A DNA stretch of 64,000 nucleotides, taken from positions 3,365,501 to 3,429,500 of the forward strand of contig JAJTWR010000044.1 in assembly GCA_021613335.1 (NCBI GenBank), written 5' to 3'. This DNA comes from Whitmania pigra (Eukaryota; Annelida; Clitellata; Hirudinida; Haemopidae). Made by a program: the position numbers and the translations under genes. A model generated the notes under the pieces. It saw nothing but the letters and a program-made list of their open reading frames with translations. It was not told the origin of the DNA and made no database searches. This document shows positions 11,484 through 26,400 of the stretch, in pieces (within the stretch, counting starts at the first letter, position 1; each line of letters begins with the position of its first letter).

Positions 11484-14400
11484 ATGTCTGGACAACGAGC
11501 TTTCGCAAATAGAATAAACAAGTTTGTTCTAAGCTGATTTATTACATTTAAAGTTTATTTATGTATGTGATGTGATGATCGATGAAGTAAAAGTTTAGAA
11601 ACGGCGACTTTGAGGACCTAATACTTTTTATAGGTTATGCTCGGATTTTAGCAGAGCCAACTACTATTTTCTTTGCAATTGTTCAAATAACTGTTGGTTT
11701 ATTTATTATTTTAAACTTTCGAAATCACATCTACAGGGATAGAATTTAATCAGCTGTATCACTTTATATAGCTGATGAGGTGTTTGATGTAGAGGATAAT
11801 AGCCTTCTACATTCTTAAGTATAAATTTGGACCTATAACATTTGTTGATGGTTAAAGTGGGTCACATTATTTATGATTATGTTTGAGAGTAGGTTATGGG
11901 ATAATGATGTGATGAGAAGATAGAGCGTGTGATCATGGGTGTGGGTTGGGTGGCGACATGATGTGTGAGGCCATGAGACTCAATGGATCTCCTCCAGGAG
12001 ATGATGAATTCTTGTCCTAGTGCCAGGTGTGCTGAAATCACCGCAATTGATGAACTGGATGTCATGCGATGAGTTCTTCAAATGCAGTTATGAATGAAGA
12101 TTTGCTATTGATCTAGATATCTATTACATACATGGCTGTATGTGTATATGGCAAATTTTTTGGGAAAACCAGGAATTGAGCTACAAATGCCAAACATTTA
12201 TTATGTCAAGAAATATAATAGCAGATAAAATATTTGTAGTCGTATGTCTGAATTCATTTATGTTCTTCTGCAAATTCGGCTGATCTTATAAAAGTTCTAG
12301 AGCAATTGAAATACTGTAAAAAAAACAGTGTTTCATTTGAATAATGTTTAAGTATTTGAATGAGATATTGCTAATTGTTATTGTATTATTTACTAGTGAA
12401 TTTGGTTGATATGACTAATAAATTGAGCTCAGAATAAAATTTTACTTCATAAAAATTTTCTAGTCAATGTGACTGTTGCTTAATTATGTGGTTATTATAA
12501 ATTATTTAGGAGAGGATCAGCAGCAGAGGTGAGAAAGCACTACTTGACCAACTCAACTTACCTTGGAGAAGGAAGCAAAAATTCCATCAACTTGTCTTGT
12601 CCTCTCCAGGTGTTTAAATATTTTATTTGATCTATTTTGTTACAAATACATTTTGACATCTTAATCAAGGTTTATAGTTGATAGTTAGTAGTCACAGATA
12701 AAGTTTGAAATAAATTGATAATTTGCAATAAAAGTTGAGCAATATTTGACAGAGACCATTGCCAGGGTACCAAATGAATGTGTGCTAAAACCTAATACAA
12801 TTTTTTCATGGTCTCATCCAACAAAATGTGTTCCACTTATCTCCAATTGACTCAAATGAGTTTGTGAAGCACTGATCCATAGGCATTGGCCAGATTGAGC
12901 CAATGATAATCTTGTGGATCAGCATGATCCTCACAGCTGTGCGTTATTCGATCATAACATGCTGTCTCACATTGGGGGTTTGAAATTGTATGATGTGGTG
13001 GAAGATAACCTATCCCACCACCAAAAACACTTGAAATGCTCCTGAAGACCATCTTGTCTTTTATTTTGCCTGCCATTTATTTTGCCTGCCATTTATTTTG
13101 GGCCTATACTGAATAATGTGCAAAGTTAGCTTTGAGATGCTTTGTGCGTTGTCTCGATCTAATATAATAGTATTATTGTGCAATATCTTCCTTGTTATTT
13201 TCATGCCATGTTCCTTCTGGAAGTGTGCAGAAATGCTTAAATTTATTAATGCTAAGGATGAAGGCATCTTGCAATGGAAGTGCAAGTATGTCTAATGTAG
13301 GTTTGTGGGTTCTGGTGTGGACACAGGGACAAGCAAATTTATAAAATACATTGGTTTGTTGCAGAAAACAAGGACTTGTATGCTTATTCCACATGATCAT
13401 ACTGTGGGATTTCTTGTTATTATATTATATTATATTATATTATATTATATTATATTATTATATTATATTACATTACATTACATTACATTACATTACATTA
13501 CATCACATCACATCACATCACATCACATTACATTACATTACATTGCATTACATTATATTATATTATATATTAGAGTTTAATTTGTATCTTGAGGCATCAG
13601 ATACTTTCACATTCAACAGGACAAATTTAAATTCCATTTGCCTTAATAAATATCTGCAGCAACCAGCAATGGCAGAACATGTTTGCCTTGTAGCTAAAAA
13701 AAAGTCTCACAACTCAAGCCTTTAGTTTTTGAATATTGCCATGTTTGCAGGAAATTTTCAAATTATTTCATTTTTTTGCCTTTTGAACATGTTTTAGCAT
13801 TCAAATTACTCCATAATTTAATCACAAGTTCTATGAACCATGAAGTCCATGTCCATTCAATTTTGCCTTCATTTTCAAATTAGTATTTTAAAGCATTAAC
13901 AGTGGATTCAGAGAATATTGAAAGAGCTAAACTGACTCTAATTTGATGTGTAGAAGGTTGCCTAAAATGTGCCAATGATAGCCAGATGACTGTTGAAAAA
14001 TATGATGGTGTTACTAAATACTCCGCCTTGGAGCTCCGACAGGGATCCTCAGAGGAGTTTCCCCTGTCTTCAAACGTTTTGGCCCTTTGAGTCTCCTTAC
14101 GTTTTCGGGGGGCGGGCCGCATCCGGTGATCAGCCGGATGTCCCTGTCGGTTTGGTCTTGCTGGACCCAACTCTTACCGCCGACTTTGAAAGGCACTCGT
14201 TGGCCAGTCACTGACGCCTGGACTGGAGCGACTGCGAAAGCTCTCAATGGATCCTTCATGTCGCATGCTGTCTGTTTGTCGCCTGCAAACTTCGGCTATG
14301 TGGGGCTCTCATTGGCCTCATCGTCTCCACCCCAGTTTGCCTACAGCGGTCATGAAAGCTCTCAGTGGCTTCTTCACACCGCCTTAATATATGCAAACTG

Positions 14401-17400
14401 GGCCTTATAATTTCTTTGTAGCGGCGGCTGGAGATAGAAATTTTTGGGGCTCGACCGCGGGCCTTTTCAAAGCCGCATTTTGGACCCCAGTTCATGTTGC
14501 TTCGCGCGTCAGCGTTCGGCCCACTTCTCCCGACAACAACGCGTCTCTCGGCCAATGGTTTGGCCCCGTCGTTCGGTGGATCATTCATACCGGAGACCAA
14601 CGGCTTTCCCCGGTTTCCTGTTAAGACTTCTTCTGGCTTCTCATATGCCAGATCCAGAATGAAGCCTCTTCAGCCTTTGTTCTTTCCCGGCTTGACAATC
14701 CGATCTTAGTGAGGAAAGCGTAAGTCGACTTGCCGACCACCACGCCCCTTGCGCCAATCTTGATAGGGTAGAGGTCTGTGCGGTATCCTCTTGCTTCCAG
14801 GTCCATCGTTAGATCTGCATACTTGTCTGCTTTGAGCGCATTGCTGTATTGCAGCCTGTCCTCCCACGGAACCGTCAGCTCCACCAGAATGATGGCGATA
14901 CGAGCACTAGATCCGGCCTCTTGCCACTTTCTATCAGCACCTGGGGGTAGTGCCTCATCCCTTCTAAGTCGGATGCGATGGTCCAGTCGTTTGCCTCTGG
15001 AAGAATGTCTCGCCTGGGGGTTTGACATCTCTTTTTGCAGAAGTGTGCGCAGCCCTCGCGCAAGAAGTAAATCGTACACTGACCTTATAGCGGGGACATT
15101 TTCCACATGTTGCTCCAGGTAAGGGATCGTTGCATCACGTCTTCCCACGTTGCATCATGTCTTCCCACGTTGTCCACTTACCCTGCTGTGACTGCTGAAC
15201 TGCCTTCGTGACTCGGTCCTGTTCCACTTTTCGCCTCCTTTCCTGGATAATCATGGAGGCTCTGACTGATGAGCTTGCCTGGGACCATTTTGGCAGGTGG
15301 TTCCATCCTACTGCATGACGGTCCGTCTGGGTAGGGCCTCTCACTTCCTCGAACATCAGCTCAGCAACTGATTCGTCGATCTCGTTCTGCGCTCGGAATT
15401 TCCTTCCAGATCTAAGCAGTGGCTTGACTTCACGGATTCTGCTATCCGCGGAGTTGTTGAGCATCCACTGCGTTCTTATTGGTTTGTACTCTTCCATGAT
15501 GGACCTTAGTGGTAGTCGCAGGCTCATGCTCCTACTGTAGAGGGCTACCGATGACAGCGCTGGAGGTAGGCCTAGCCATTTTCTGGTGTATCGGTTAACT
15601 TTCCCCTCTAGTTTCTCGACCACTGACAAGCCAATCTCATAGATGGTTGACGGCCAGAGAAGTCTTGGAAGGAGCACGAACTGGAGCAACCACACTTTGA
15701 ACCGCCCTTGCAGTGGTGCCGCCTCAATCGCCTGCAGTCCCTTGATGGTTTGCTGGAGAATGGCATCCCGCATGCTCTTGTCGGTGAGAGACTTGTCGAA
15801 AACCCTTCCAAGGCTTTTCACCGGTTCTTCGGATACTGTAGGGATTCGCTGCTCCGCCACATCGAAGAACACGTCCTCGCGAATTTTTCCCCCGACTAGG
15901 GCAAGACTTCTGGATTTCGCAGGTTTTGCGTTGGGGACAACACTTTGTACTGCATCATCTCTTAATTTTGTTTTCTGTCTTGCAGCCTTGTTACTTTCTG
16001 ATATTTTTTAAAATCAGGATTTATATGTATCTTTTAATCTGGTACAAAATCCATTGGCAAGAAATGTATTGAACACCTTTTCATATATTTACTCAGTAAA
16101 AAAATCACATCCCATGTTGTCTACTGTCCTTGTTGACCCTGCTGCACTGCTTTTGTGATCCTGTTATTTTTCTATGTCCCTTTTCCTCTCCTGGATGATC
16201 AAAACTGATCCTTGGGTGGCGCTGGCACGACCATTTGGTGGAGTGACTCCAGCCAATTCTATAGCGACCAACTTGTATGGGGCCTTGTATTTTCTTGAAG
16301 GTCAGGACTTTTGTTAACTTTTCTATCTTCTATCTTTTTTTGGCAGATTTTTTCCAGATCTGAGCAGCAGCCTTGATCTGACAAGTAGATCTTGATCTGT
16401 CATGTAGACATTGTACTGTCCGTGGAGTTATTTAACATGAGCTGATTTTTGATCTTGGTTATTCTGATGTCTTCAACGATGGTCCTGAGTTGCATTATCA
16501 GTTTTGAGCTCCTGCTGTAGAGGGCAACTGAAGAAAGCCCCAGAGTCAATCTCAGCCACATCCTGATGAGTCAGTTCATGCACCTCTCCATCGCTTCCAC
16601 TGTAGGCAGGCCAATTTCATACTGTTAACATCCACGTTAGCCTTGGGAGGGGAACAAACTGTACTAGTCACTCTATAGCTATATTAAGGTGCCAATGAAA
16701 TGTGTGGCAAAAATTAAAATAAAACTTTTTTTTGTTCTCATACCTTAAAAGTGTTCCAATTAAAAATAAGAGGCAGAGAAAATCTCATGAACTTATATTA
16801 ATATTTACTGGTTCCAAACCAATTTTTTGTTAGAGTGTATGTTCTCTGCAACTGTATTTGTCTTTGAAACATCTAGTATTTAGCTGACACATTAATTTAT
16901 GAAAAAGTGGTCCTAATAAACTAATTCTTTGAACGTTTTTCAAAAGCATGGAATCCATTGAATAAATCCAATATTTAGAGCAGGGCTGGTGATCACTCAG
17001 TTGCAGCTTTGCACTTTGAGCCAAGCAAATGAAATTTAATGAAAGCAAAGTATCTCAGTTAATGCTATCATACTTTGTGTCTCCAAACATTAGAAAGTTT
17101 TTGCAGCTATGCAAGCTTTAGCATATTTCCTAGAGCATGATCCTCACAGTTGGGACACCATTGACCATTATAGAAGAAGTTGTTACAGAGTACAATAACT
17201 GAAAGTTGTCAATGATGCTGCTGAATGTGGCATCTCACTGGCACAGAAATTAAATTCTATAATAACAAAGCAAGAGGATCAGAAACACTACCTGTTTCTT
17301 ATTGTTGTAAGGCATTGTCAGCAGTTTCCTGTGTCTAAGAAATCAATCATTGTTGTAATAGCAGCATTTGAAAGTCAAGTCCTTTCGTAACATCCGAGTT

Positions 17401-20400
17401 TTCAATGTTTATTTTTTTTACTTTAAACTTTATTAAATTAAAAGAATCAAAAATTAAATATTAATATTGTCTGATTCAATTGAGTCATATGTTACTTGTG
17501 TGCAATATGAAATTTCTTGCCTAGAGTGCGTTTTAGTTTTCAGTACTTTTTAATGATGTTTTGACACGTATTGGCACCTGCAAACAATGTGCAATTGGAA
17601 TAAAATTTTATGTGTGATGTTTTTATGTAAGAAGGAACAAATCTTGGGGGTGAGAATTAACAATTTACAAACTTTAATTTTCATTGGTACCCTACATATA
17701 TAAGGATATTTTGGAATCACATTTATTTCTCAAATAGAGTTCATCAAATGTTTGTTGCGTGAGAATGTGAAATTATTCATTTGCATAGTTCTGAAACATG
17801 TATTTGTAATTAATGTCTTCCTTAAACTCTTGCTCTTATAATTAATAACAATAATATTATATGTTTATTTATAAAGATACATAGGCATTGGCATCTGGGG
17901 TGCTCATTATCTTAAATTACCTTAATGTGCAATTTCAAGTCTAATCAGGTGGAATGTGTCAAGAAAATATGACATTGCTATAGCTATTATGAATTTATCG
18001 AAAGTTGACCACATCATATATCATTGTCATTTTTGTCCTAAGGCTGAAGTTGTGGATCCTCCTGATTTTGAGGAATGTGTCGCCTCTTGCAAAGGTGCAC
18101 TTGAGAAAGATCCTTTGCAATACTTGTTGGATTTTCCCCCAGATGATCTGAAATTGAATGTTATTCAAAAAAAGCAAAGAATCTCTGGCCCTGTGGTTCT
18201 TGAGAAGGGGTAAGGTTCAGTAGTACATTCATTTCAGATGTTTATATCTTACAATAATTATTTTTACAGTGCTGAGTCTGAGAAACATGTGAGGGACTGC
18301 ATCCAGATATATACTAAAGATTACTGCATTATCAGCAAAAAGTAACATTATAAGTTTTATTCATGTCACTAAATTAAAATTGCATAAATATAATATGTAA
18401 TGTCTATTTTATTATTATTATTATTATTATTATTGTTGTTGTTGTTGTTGTTTTTGTTTTTGTTATTTTTACTGTTATTGTTATCGTTACTGATATTTTT
18501 AAACCTTTTGTAAAATAGAAAGAATTAAAGTTAAATTTTATTACCCTAGCTATGAGGGATGCAGTAATTTTCACAATGATAAAGAAGAAAGAAACTCAGC
18601 TCTTAAAAATGTTCCTCTGCCCGAATATGAATTGGCTATAGCTGATACTGTCAAGCCAATTGTAAATAAATACCAATATTTTGATTGCATTTCAGGGGAT
18701 GATCATTTTGTTTGTATTCATTAGGAACCTTTGAGTAGAAAGTCCTCTTATTCATCTGCTTCATTGGCATCTTCAAGCACTGAACCAGGCAGCAATATTC
18801 TTGATATTTCTCCTGCTGATACTCTCCTTCCATCATTATTAGAAAATATTCCCATTGAGGAAATTGACGCTGCTAACAAGAGCACGAGACAGAACAACAG
18901 ACAAGATGTTCTCTTTGCTTTATATCCACAACAGTCTGAGGTCTGTGGTCATTATTGGTGACTTCAAAACAGTCTTTATTTTCCATTTAATTAGCATTCA
19001 TGTGGTATTGGGTATGTCTTGCTAGTAGACACGCATCTTTTTCTCATTAAGTTTTTATTATCAAATTATTTTGTACTTCAACTTAATTTTAGCTAGATAG
19101 CAAAATATTTAAAGAAATATTTAAGAAAAAAATTATGACATGTAAATACTTTGCTATTTATTTTTAAAATTATATTTTCCCAGGTTTATGATTAGCATAA
19201 TTATTGGCAAGTTGGTGCTGGCTACTGATATAATTAATAACTAATGCAATTAATTTATTTATTCCATTTAGAAAAAAATGTTGTTCTGAATTATTTAAAA
19301 AATTATTTTAACTTTTACATACTTAGGATGAACAAATAGAAAATAGGCTTCCTCCACCACTACCATCAGATCATGTTTCTCTTCGTGTCCTTGTTGAGTG
19401 CACGCACATGAAGTATTTGTTTTTCCCCATTTTTATTTTTCTATTTCTTATTTAACAGCTTACTATTAAGTAATAATTTTAAATCTTATCTAGGTCAAAT
19501 ATTAAGTTAAACATTTTATTTGTAATGATGTCTTTTACAGACTTGACTTAGAAGTTGAACCAATTTTTGCCTCTGCTGCTCTTTATGATCTCAAAGAAAT
19601 GAAGAAAATTTCTGAGAACTTTTATTTTGATTTGAACTCTGAACATCATCAGAGCATGATTGAGCATCATGTCACTTTCAAAGACTTCAGTACTATGTCT
19701 CGCTCTGCCTTGTTCAACATAACCTATCCAAGTCCTGATATTTTCTTAGTCATCAAGGTCTATTGATTTGCTATTTTTGGTTTGGCGTTTCACAAAGTTT
19801 AGTTTGACGTTGTTGCTTATTTGTAGCTGGAGAAAGTCCTACAGCAAGGGGAAATCTCAGAGATTGCAGAATCCTACATTGTTCGTGATGAAAAGGTTAT
19901 GACAGTTTGTTTAACTATGACTTTGTTTTAAGATCTTTTTTATTTTGATAAATTTTACTAAATAAAAATACCTTAATAATTACAAAGTATTAAAATTTGA
20001 ACAGGCAAGAGAGAAGGCACGACAAAATGCTTTGTTTTACTGCTCAAGGCTTGGAAAGTACAGGATGCCATTTGCTTGGACAGGGATTCTTTTGGTGAAT
20101 GTTTTCAATTACTGTCCAGTCGATAGTGATAAGGACAGTTTCAGATCTGACAGCCTAGGTATGGCATTCAAGTGGAGTTGTTTGTATTAATTTTTGGCAA
20201 GATTTCTTTTTTGCTTCTTGTGTTAGTCTTTAAATTTTGTTTCAATTCATGCTTACTTTAGAAAATAATTTTGCTTTGTTTGACACAGCCATGTTGGCAG
20301 GAGAACACGTCTTCTGATTGTCCTATAATGTTGAACTAGTTTTTTTTAATTGTGTTATTCTTATTTATTTTTTATTCTGTTCAAAATGGTTTGAATAACA

Positions 20401-23400
20401 ATAGTGGATATTAATTATTGTAACAATAATGATGTTAATTTTTGAGAGGGTTTTGAGGAGTTCCTATCTTTAATGCTACTTTTGTGGTCAAATGTATATT
20501 TGCTGGACAGCATTTACTTTTTTTCCTGAGAGATTTTATGATTTGTTGTAATTGTTACCAATTTTAAAGGCAGTTTGAGTCATGTTCTTTATTGTTAATG
20601 TCATGCATGGTTTTGCATGTTTAATATTAACAATTTGAAAATGATGGATCTGAACTGAATCCCTTCCTTCATTAGTCAAGATTATAATCTTTTTTTAATT
20701 CTCTGATGCATATATTAAATTTGATTGATTTTTTTTCAGAGAGAACAAGACCTATGATGAAGGGAGTAACTCCTGATAAGAGGCACAGCTGCTACTCTGA
20801 TGATATGGGACCAACATTTGATGCTTTCAAACCTGCAACTATTACTATATCAAATTTTTTTAAGCAGGTCAATCAATAATGTTGTCTTTAGAAAATACAG
20901 ATTTTTGACGAATTAAATGAATGACTTTATCTCATTTGTTACTAGGAAGTTGATAAATTAAGTGATGAAGACTTGTTTAAATTTCTTGGAGAATTGAAGA
21001 AACAAACTTCTGCTTTAAAGAAATTAAAGTCGATACCAGGTTTTTTAAGTTTTATTGATTTATTGTTTTATTATATTTATTGTTTAAATCTTACTATTTC
21101 TTGAGATAGATAATCTTGTTGATGTCCTCAGGTGTTATGAAGCTGGACATTTCCCCTGTTAACCATGAAATGAGAGGCGTTCTATCTCCGGATCTTAATC
21201 GCCTTATTCCTTGTAATGATGATGGCACCAGACCAATCAAAGATATATTAGAATTTCCAGTCAGAGATATTTATGAGCCACACAACTCATACATGTAACT
21301 TAAAACTTGTCACAAGTAATGTCCTTAACGAAACCTAAGATGTTTATAAAATCATTTTCAGAAATCTTTTGTATCTTTATCCAAAATTTCTAAACTTCGC
21401 AAATCGCCAGGGATCAGCTCGAAATATTGCCATCAAGATCCAATTTATGCAAGGAGAAGGTGAAATGGGTGCACTTCCAGTGGGTAGCTTAAGAATTAGC
21501 ATAATTTATCAGTTACAAATCTCAAGCAAATTGTGGGACCTCTAATTTATAAGTAGTAATATTACAATAATTACATTGAACATTATCTGGGTACTAAAAT
21601 GTTGAATTACGTGATTTAATATATTAAGCATTCTGCCATCAAGTTGCATTGGACTATAATTTGTCTAGCACCTTAAATTTGTATTTGTTATTTAAAACAT
21701 GTTGCAAGTTGTACATATTCACATTATTCTGTGAGTAGTTTCTTATTGTCTATATTTTTATTTCTGTATATACATCTATTTAAAGCATGTTATTGGGTCA
21801 GTCTGATAGTGGAGGTATGCATTTCCTTAAGGCTGATTCTTGAGTTATTTTATTAAATCTCATTTTTTTTGTTGGTTAATTGTTCTGCTTTGTTAAATAA
21901 ATAGAAAAATTTCTTATTAGGTGATTTTTGGTAAATCTAACTGTCCAGAGATATCAAAGGAATATTTCACTTCTGTCAGTTATCATAACAAGTACGAAGA
22001 TGGTTCATTTAAACATTATCTGGTTTGAACTAATTATACACTATTCATTTTACAGGACTCCTTCGTTTTATGATGAAGTGAAAATCAAATTGCCTGCAAA
22101 ACTGACAGATGCTCACCATTTATTCTTTACAATATATCATATAAGTTGCCAACCAAAGAAAGAAGTAATGGATACTGAAACTGTTGTTGGTTATTCTTGG
22201 CTTCCTCTTTGCAGAGATGGTCGTTTGGTCACGGGAGAATTTAACTTATCTGTTTCGGTGGAGCATCCTCCGCCGCATTATCATATGCTTCACCCAGATG
22301 TTCAACTGCCTAGCATGAAATGGGTAGATAACCATAGGGGTTTGTTCAATGTGGTTATCAGTGCAACATCTTCCATTCACACCCTTGTAAGCAGAGCATA
22401 TACCTTAGAACAACTTCATTGATGTTGTGACAAGCTCATTTCTTTTGTTAAAGGATGAAAACCTCGATCAGTTTCTGTATTTGGTTAATTGTGGCGATGA
22501 TGGCAAAATATCAAATAAAATTGGAGAAATAGGATTTGAAAATTTACTAAAGGAACGTGTAGAAGGTTTGACAAAGGCAAACATTGGTCCTCTTGTGCGC
22601 TTTCTTCCCCTGATTCTTGACAAACTCATCCAACTCATGGTCAGACCTCCTGTAGTGTTAGGGGCCGTTGGTAAGTCATCATGAAAAAAGACATCGACCT
22701 AGAACTCACTTGGCTTTATTTTTTTTAGTGAACGTGTGTCAGGCTGCATTTGAGGCAATTGCTCATATAGTTAAAAGAGTACAGAGCTTAGTTGGCCAGC
22801 CACAAGATAAACACGGTCGAAACATGGTTCTTCTCGCTTATGTTTATTATCAATGTACTCTTCATCCCCCGGAGTGCTCCAATCGTTAGTATTCGATTTT
22901 ACTTTACCAAATGAATTGAATTTCAGCCAACAGACAATTTCCTTTCTTTAGTTTCCCTCCCATCACCAGTCAGTTACTCAACGCTCGGCAGACCTACATC
23001 CACTCCGGTTTCAAGGAATGTCAGACACCTCAGCAGCAGCGATCCAGATATTCCATCCTTCAACGAGCATGGTTTTGAATGAATTTTATATTTGTACTTT
23101 TTCTCCAATAGTGAATTGTGTTTTTTTTTTAATTTAATTATATTTTTTCAGAACAATCAAGCTCAGATAATGGAAGAGATTCCTCAAAAACAATGGGCAA
23201 AAAGGCATGTTAATATTGTGTGAAGAATTTATGATATTATGTATTTTAAAGATTGATCTGTCTGACTTTAGTTTGTCCATGAAGAGATTGCCCTACAGTG
23301 GCTGGTTTGTACTGGCTCTGCAAGCAGCAATGCCCTGTCAAATTGCTGGTTTTTCTTTGAATTGATTGTAAGTTTTGTTATGAGGGCTAACTTTATTGTG

Positions 23401-26400
23401 ATTAATTATAATTTTTGCTTGCAGATCAGAAGCATGGAAGATTACCTAGGCCATTATAACAAGCTGAATGTATCTCGAAAGATGCGCTTTACTTCACAAC
23501 TTCTTGTTGATATCTCATCACTTATTGAAATGGTCACAAGAAAAATCACTGAATCATTTTCCAGTACTTTGAAGGTTTCTTGATTAATCTTGATCAAGTT
23601 AAATTTAAAAAAGAATATGATACACTTTGAGTAAGTGTCTTCCTCCTTTGTATTTAAGGAGCCAACAAAATCCAAGGAATGGAATTCAAGTTTGGCATTT
23701 TTTATTAGAAGTTGCTTCAGTGTCATGGATAGGGGATACGTTTTTAAACTTGTAAAAATGTATTGCAACATGGTTAGTTAATCTAATGAAGAATTAGAGT
23801 CTGTGTTTTTTTGCACTTATTTGATATGGAAACATGTTGCTCTTGTCAGATGACAGAGACTATGGCTAATAACGGTGCATGGACAGATATTTCACTTTTG
23901 AAATTGGACTTCATGAGGATAGTGTGCAGTCACGAACATTACATTACATTGAATCTTCCTTTCAATATATCATTGGTGCCATCCAACCCTCCCAGTCCAA
24001 CCTCAAGCATTGCCAGTTCAACTTCTCAGGCATCTCTTATGTCTGGCCAGATCTCCTCAGACAAGATGCCATTGACTGATGTGACCAATGAGTTTAGAGC
24101 ACGACATTTTCTTGCAGGCATCATTCTCTCAGATTTGTCAACCATGCTGGATTCCAGGTTGACATGTTAAATGTTTTTTGGAATATTAAGTAAGATATTA
24201 AGTAAAGATGTTTAAAAGTAATTTCAAACTAATGATAATGGAGCACTACACTTGTTGATGTTTGACAACAAATTCTTTCCATTCGCATTATTTTATGTTG
24301 AAGATTTTACCCCCATCATGACAGCGTGCCTCAACTACAGTACAAAGCCATAAACATAATTTCAAATCTTCTTGCAAGTCATGATATGGATCCTAGATAT
24401 AAATCCCTAGATGTCAAGGCAAAAGTGGCTACCTTGTACTTGCCTCTCATCAAGATTGTTATAGATTGTCTCCCCCAGCTTTTCCATCCTCCTAATGAGT
24501 CAAGAACTCGAATAACAGAATCAGCAGCCATGGCCATTGCAGGATCTACTTCCTATAATTTGTCTTCTGAGGTGAACTGCTTTTTAAGCAATTTTTAAGA
24601 GTTCTTATTTAAGTTTACATTTTTATGTTCTGTTGAATCATTTACGAACAAACTAGGTAGGTTGCAAATTCATGTATTTATCATCGTCCTAATTGTAGTT
24701 AGTCAGACCTGAATAACCAATTAGCAGATTGATTTAATCAAATTTTGAATTTTATTTTATTTTTTAAACTAATATTTGATTTTGAAATTGTAATTAATTT
24801 ATGTAATGCCATATGCAGAGCGTCAAAGGCACTTTTGTAACCATTTATGTAGTGCTCCTTTCCAAGGGAGCTGATGGCATTGTAGGCTGGTTTTCGAAAT
24901 CGACACATTATGACTGTTGCCATTACTGCTGCATGCAGGCATGCAACCCATTCGTCCAACCTGCATGCCGTTAAAGCTTTTGCAGCCCGTCTTATATTCA
25001 TTTCTATAATTTCAAGGTGAAAAAAATCTCCTTGACACAAGAAGCAACTCAAGATTTGCTGATGTGTTTCTTGTGGGTTCTTAAAAATGCAAACCATAAA
25101 CTTTTGTGGAGATGGTGGTCCAATATGTCCTTTAATAGAGTCAACCAATTGTTAGAAGTCTTGCATTTTGCTGTGTCTAACTTTGAGTACAAGGTTAGAT
25201 CTAAATTTATTTCTTGTAACAATTTGTTAATGATTAGCTTTCTAGTTTATGATACTAATAATATTCACATTACCACTGACATCAGTGGCTGAATGGTGAA
25301 GGCTTTTGCTTTGATGTGGCTCCATTTGGAGTTTATATCTATTCTATGACTATTCTATGTTCATGCTAAAGATCTTCATCAAGGAGTTTTTATTAAAATA
25401 AGCATTACCTTAATAATACCCATGTAGTTTGGTAATACACATTTTAGACTCGAGCTATTTGCGATACTTTATAATTTTAACGATTCTGTGTATGAATTTA
25501 TTAGACTTAAATTGGACTATTTGTATAAGTTCTCTTCTCTAATTAACGTCTCTTCATAGGGCAAGAAGCTGGTTCGACCTTATACAGTTCAGCCTTCTAA
25601 GAGAAGTACAGACATCAGAAGTAAAATGGAGGAATGCATTCTGGGCACTAGTAATGCTAGAAGTGAAATGATAAAGAGGAAGCAAAGTGGTGAGCAATAA
25701 AAAATTTACCACTAAGTCTTTGATATTGTTTATTTTTGAGTTAAGTCAATTATTGTTGTTGTGTTTAATGGCAACAATTGAATGAACCTAGAACAAAGTG
25801 TTTGCAGTTATGATACATATCTCACCTCTGATCTCTTATGCAGAATCACTGGGAGGTCCACAAGCAGAGAATGGATCAAAACTGAGATGGAGGAAGGATC
25901 AAACTCATTACAAGCAAACTTTAGACCATATGGATGGGTGTGTTTGATTGTTTTACCAGAAATTAAATTACTTGTATTAAATTGCACCTATATTGCAATT
26001 TCGGCAATGAGAAATGATGATAATGAACTTAACTGAGTTAATGTAATGGACAATATCATTTGAATTAATGGACTTAATTATCTTAATGAATCAGAATGTA
26101 AGGCAATTTTAGTAGCTTTTGCCGTTGAATAATTGATTGACGAAAACAGTAAGAACAGAGAAGAAGTGGACAGCTTTATGGAGGGAATGTTGTCTAATGA
26201 AGTTAACATGATTGCCCTCGACTCTGTGGAACTCATCATTCAGGTTTAGTCTCACTCGTAATTCACTGTGGGAGTGAATGCTGCTTCATTCTAATTCCAA
26301 GCTGACCTATTAACTCAATTAAAACATTTATTTCCAGATAACTCAGGTGTCAGACACATTGCAAAATTCTCTTTCTCATATCTTAAAAGTGATTTTGCAT

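Larger units (their letters stand above)
13990..15960 (-). mobile_element. R2-like retrotransposon with restriction-like endonuclease, 5'-truncated
   Basis: GC-rich block inserted in an AT-rich intron, read right to left. The 15872-15135 frame codes the post-RT region, and 15148-14621 codes an REL-type endonuclease segment with [12 protein letters not shown] and a downstream [15 protein letters not shown] block. The remaining 600 bp to about 13990 look like the 3' UTR (GGGCCGCATCCGGTGATCAG). The reverse transcriptase core is missing. Two weaker copies lie at 16090 and 58740. The strong GC contrast argues for a younger insertion than the other copies. Confidence 0.8.

Noticed and set aside
13305..13725. 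ORFs of 91 and 124 codons across the pentanucleotide array
   Set aside because: They are the translated satellite (repeating YITLH) and not genes.
14087..14709. Overlapping plus-strand ORFs in the GC-rich block
   Set aside because: They run antisense to the R2-like element and owe their length to its high GC and lack of stop codons; no domain is recognisable.
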